In this document: piece by piece, positions 62,001 to 64,000 of the stretch
How the letters are laid out: every line of letters begins with the position of its first letter
Position numbering within the stretch: position 1 is the first letter of the stretch
NCBI GenBank assembly: GCA_037127315.1
Contig: JBBBDQ010001451.1
Location: forward strand, 538,501 to 602,500
Source of the DNA: Ascarosepion bandense
Lineage: Eukaryota > Mollusca > Cephalopoda > Sepiida > Sepiidae
Direction of reading: 5' to 3'
Length of the DNA: 64,000 nt
Program-made: the position numbers and the translations under genes
Notes under the pieces: generated by a model
The model's database searches: none
Seen by the model: the letters and a program-made list of their open reading frames with translations, nothing else
What the model was told of the DNA's origin: nothing

Positions 62001-64000
62001 GAGATTGTGTACAATTGTGTATATAATGAGAGATTGTATACAATATATTTATATAAAATTGTGTATATAATGAGAGATTGTGTACAATTGTGTATATAAT
62101 GAGAGATTGTATACAATATATTTATATAAAATTGTGTATATAATGAGAGATTGTGTACAACTGTGTATATAATGAGAGATTGTATACAATATATTTCTAT
62201 AAAATTGTGTATATAATGAGAGATTGTGTATAATTGTGTATATAATGAGAGATTGTATACAATATATTTATATAAAATTGTGTATATAATGAGAGATTGT
62301 GTACAATTGTGTATATAATGAGGGTGTATACAATATATTTATATAAAATTGTGTATATAATGAGAGATTGTGTACAATTGTGTATATAATGAGAGATTGT
62401 ATACAATATATTTATATAAAATTGTGTATATAATGAGAGATTGTGTACAATTGTGTATATAATGAGAGATTGTATACAATATATTTATATAAAATTGTGT
62501 ATATAATGAGAGATTGTGTACAACTGTGTATATAATGAGAGATTGTATACAATATATTTCTATAAAATTGTGTATATAATGAGAGATTGTGTACAATTGT
62601 GTATATAATGAGAGATTGTATACAATATATTTATATAAAATTGTGTATATAATGAGAGATTGTGTACAACTGTGTATACTCAATGAGAGATTGTATACAA
62701 TATATATATAAAATTGTGTATATAATGAAATTTGTGTACAATTGTGTATATAATGAGAGATTGTATACAATATATTTATATAAAATTGTGTATATAATGA
62801 GAGATTGTGTTCAATTGTGTATATAATGAGAGATTGTACAATATATTTATATAAAATTGTGTATATAATGAGAGATTGTGTACAATTGTGTATATAATGA
62901 TAGATTGTATACAATATATTTATATAAAATTGTGTATATAATGGTGTGTACAATTGTGTATATAATGAGAGATTGTATACAATATATTTATATAAAATTG
63001 TGTATATAATGGTGTGTACAATTGTGTATATAAAGAGAGATTGTATACAATATGTTTCTATAAAATTGTGTATATAATGAGAGATTGTGTACAATTGTGT
63101 ATATAATGAGAGATTGTATACAATATGTTTATATAAAATTGTGTATATAATGAGAGATTGTGTACAATTGTGTATATAATGAGAGATTGTATACAATATA
63201 TTTCTATAAAATTGTGTATATAATGAGAGATTGTGTACAATTGTGTATATAATGATTATTAAATATATTTATATAAAATTGTGTATATAATGAGAGATTG
63301 TGTACAATTGTGTATATAATGAGGGTGTATACAATATATTTATATAAAATTGTGTATATAATGAGAGATTGTGTACAATTGTGTATATAATGAGGAATTG
63401 TATACAATATATTTATATAGTATGTATATAATGAGAGATTGTGTACAATTGTGTATATATAATGAGAGATTGTATATAATATATTTATATAAAATTGTGT
63501 ATATAATGAGAGATTGTGTACAATTGTGTATATAATGGGGTATGTACAATATATTTATATAAAATTGTATATAATGAGATTGTGTACAATTGTGTATATA
63601 ATGAGAGATTGTATACAATATATTTATATAAAATTGTGTATATAATGAGAGATTGTGTGGCACAATTGTGTATATAATGAGAGATTGTGTAATATATTTA
63701 TAAAATTGTGTATATAATGAGAGATTGTGTACAATTGTGTATATAATGATAGATTGTATATAAATATATTTATATAAAATTGTGTATATAATGAGGGTGT
63801 GTACAACTGTGTATATAATGAGAGATTGTATACAATATATTTCTATAAAATTGTGTATATAATGAGAGATTGTGTACAATTGTGTATATAATGAAGTTGT
63901 ATACAATATATTTATATAAAATTATGTATATAATGAGATTGTGTACAACTGTGTATATAATGAGAGATTGTATACAATATTTCTATAAAATTGTGTATAT
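56058..64000. repeat. AT-rich satellite of 29-bp and 44-bp subunits
   Basis: Two related subunits: a 44-bp one (attgtgtatataatgagaga, ttgtatacaatatatttata, taaa) and a 29-bp one (attgtgtatataatgagaga, ttgtgtaca). From ~59840 they mostly alternate, giving a 73-bp higher-order unit; ~58560-59640 is largely a run of 44-bp units; 56058-57950 is the most irregular, with many truncated units and indels. It runs off the window. Minus-strand frames of up to 285 codons (YTISHYIHN.. pattern) simply reflect absence of stops in the repeat and are not genes. Confidence 0.95.

Noticed and set aside
56139..63906. Many minus-strand frames (up to 285 codons) rich in Y, I, H, N, T
   Set aside because: Produced by a satellite whose subunits lack stops in some frames; the 73-bp period is not a multiple of three and indels shift frames freely.

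Overview
The window reads as intergenic or intronic DNA of an animal, and I found no convincing host gene in 64 kb. A mollusc, probably a cephalopod, is my inference from the mix of RTE-type and Jockey/CR1-type LINE relics, mariners, tRNA-headed SINEs, Penelope-like relics and very abundant (TA)n and (CA)n microsatellites. That assignment is unproven. Nothing prokaryotic is present: there are no operons and no CRISPR arrays.

Layout. 1-6.2 kb: a diverged ~115-141 bp satellite with a SINE inserted (13-bp target-site duplication), then one RTE-type LINE split by two mariners and a 5S/tRNA-headed SINE. 6.2-10 kb: microsatellites, an inverted pair of hammerhead ribozyme folds, a ~110-bp triplication and a second RTE relic. 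10.4-15.8 kb: a ~125-bp satellite interrupted by RTE copies and by a Jockey/CR1-like LINE with a nearly complete reverse-transcriptase region. 16-26 kb: further LINE 3' ends, a second 5S-headed SINE and a 39-bp minisatellite grown inside a LINE 3' UTR. 26-34 kb: a pair member of a dispersed element, a ~450-500 bp tandem triplication, a Tc1/mariner relic and another ~125-bp tandem array. 34-44 kb: a Penelope-like GIY-YIG relic, tRNA-headed elements carrying hammerhead ribozymes, a solo LTR, a head-to-head pair of RTE 3' ends and a heat-shock-element cluster. 44-48.5 kb: one LINE whose RT catalytic segment is amplified about 13 times in 129-bp (43-codon) units, and which also carries a dimeric SINE and a solo LTR. 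48.5-56 kb: SINEs as monomer, trimer and inverted pair, more LINE 3' ends and two more hammerhead-SINE copies. 56.06-64 kb: an AT-rich satellite of 29-bp and 44-bp subunits that runs off the end of the window.

The most notable system is a short Pol III-type element with tRNA-like A and B boxes, a complete hammerhead ribozyme fold near the 3' end and a (TA)n tail. It is present four times. The same window holds an unrelated, longer-stemmed inverted hammerhead pair and several weaker hammerhead-like relics next to Penelope-like sequence, so self-cleaving RNA motifs recur here. The other strong theme is modular exchange and tandem growth of retroelement parts: a 5S+tRNA SINE head, SINE dimers and trimers joined by a hairpin linker, and RT-motif and 3' UTR amplification.
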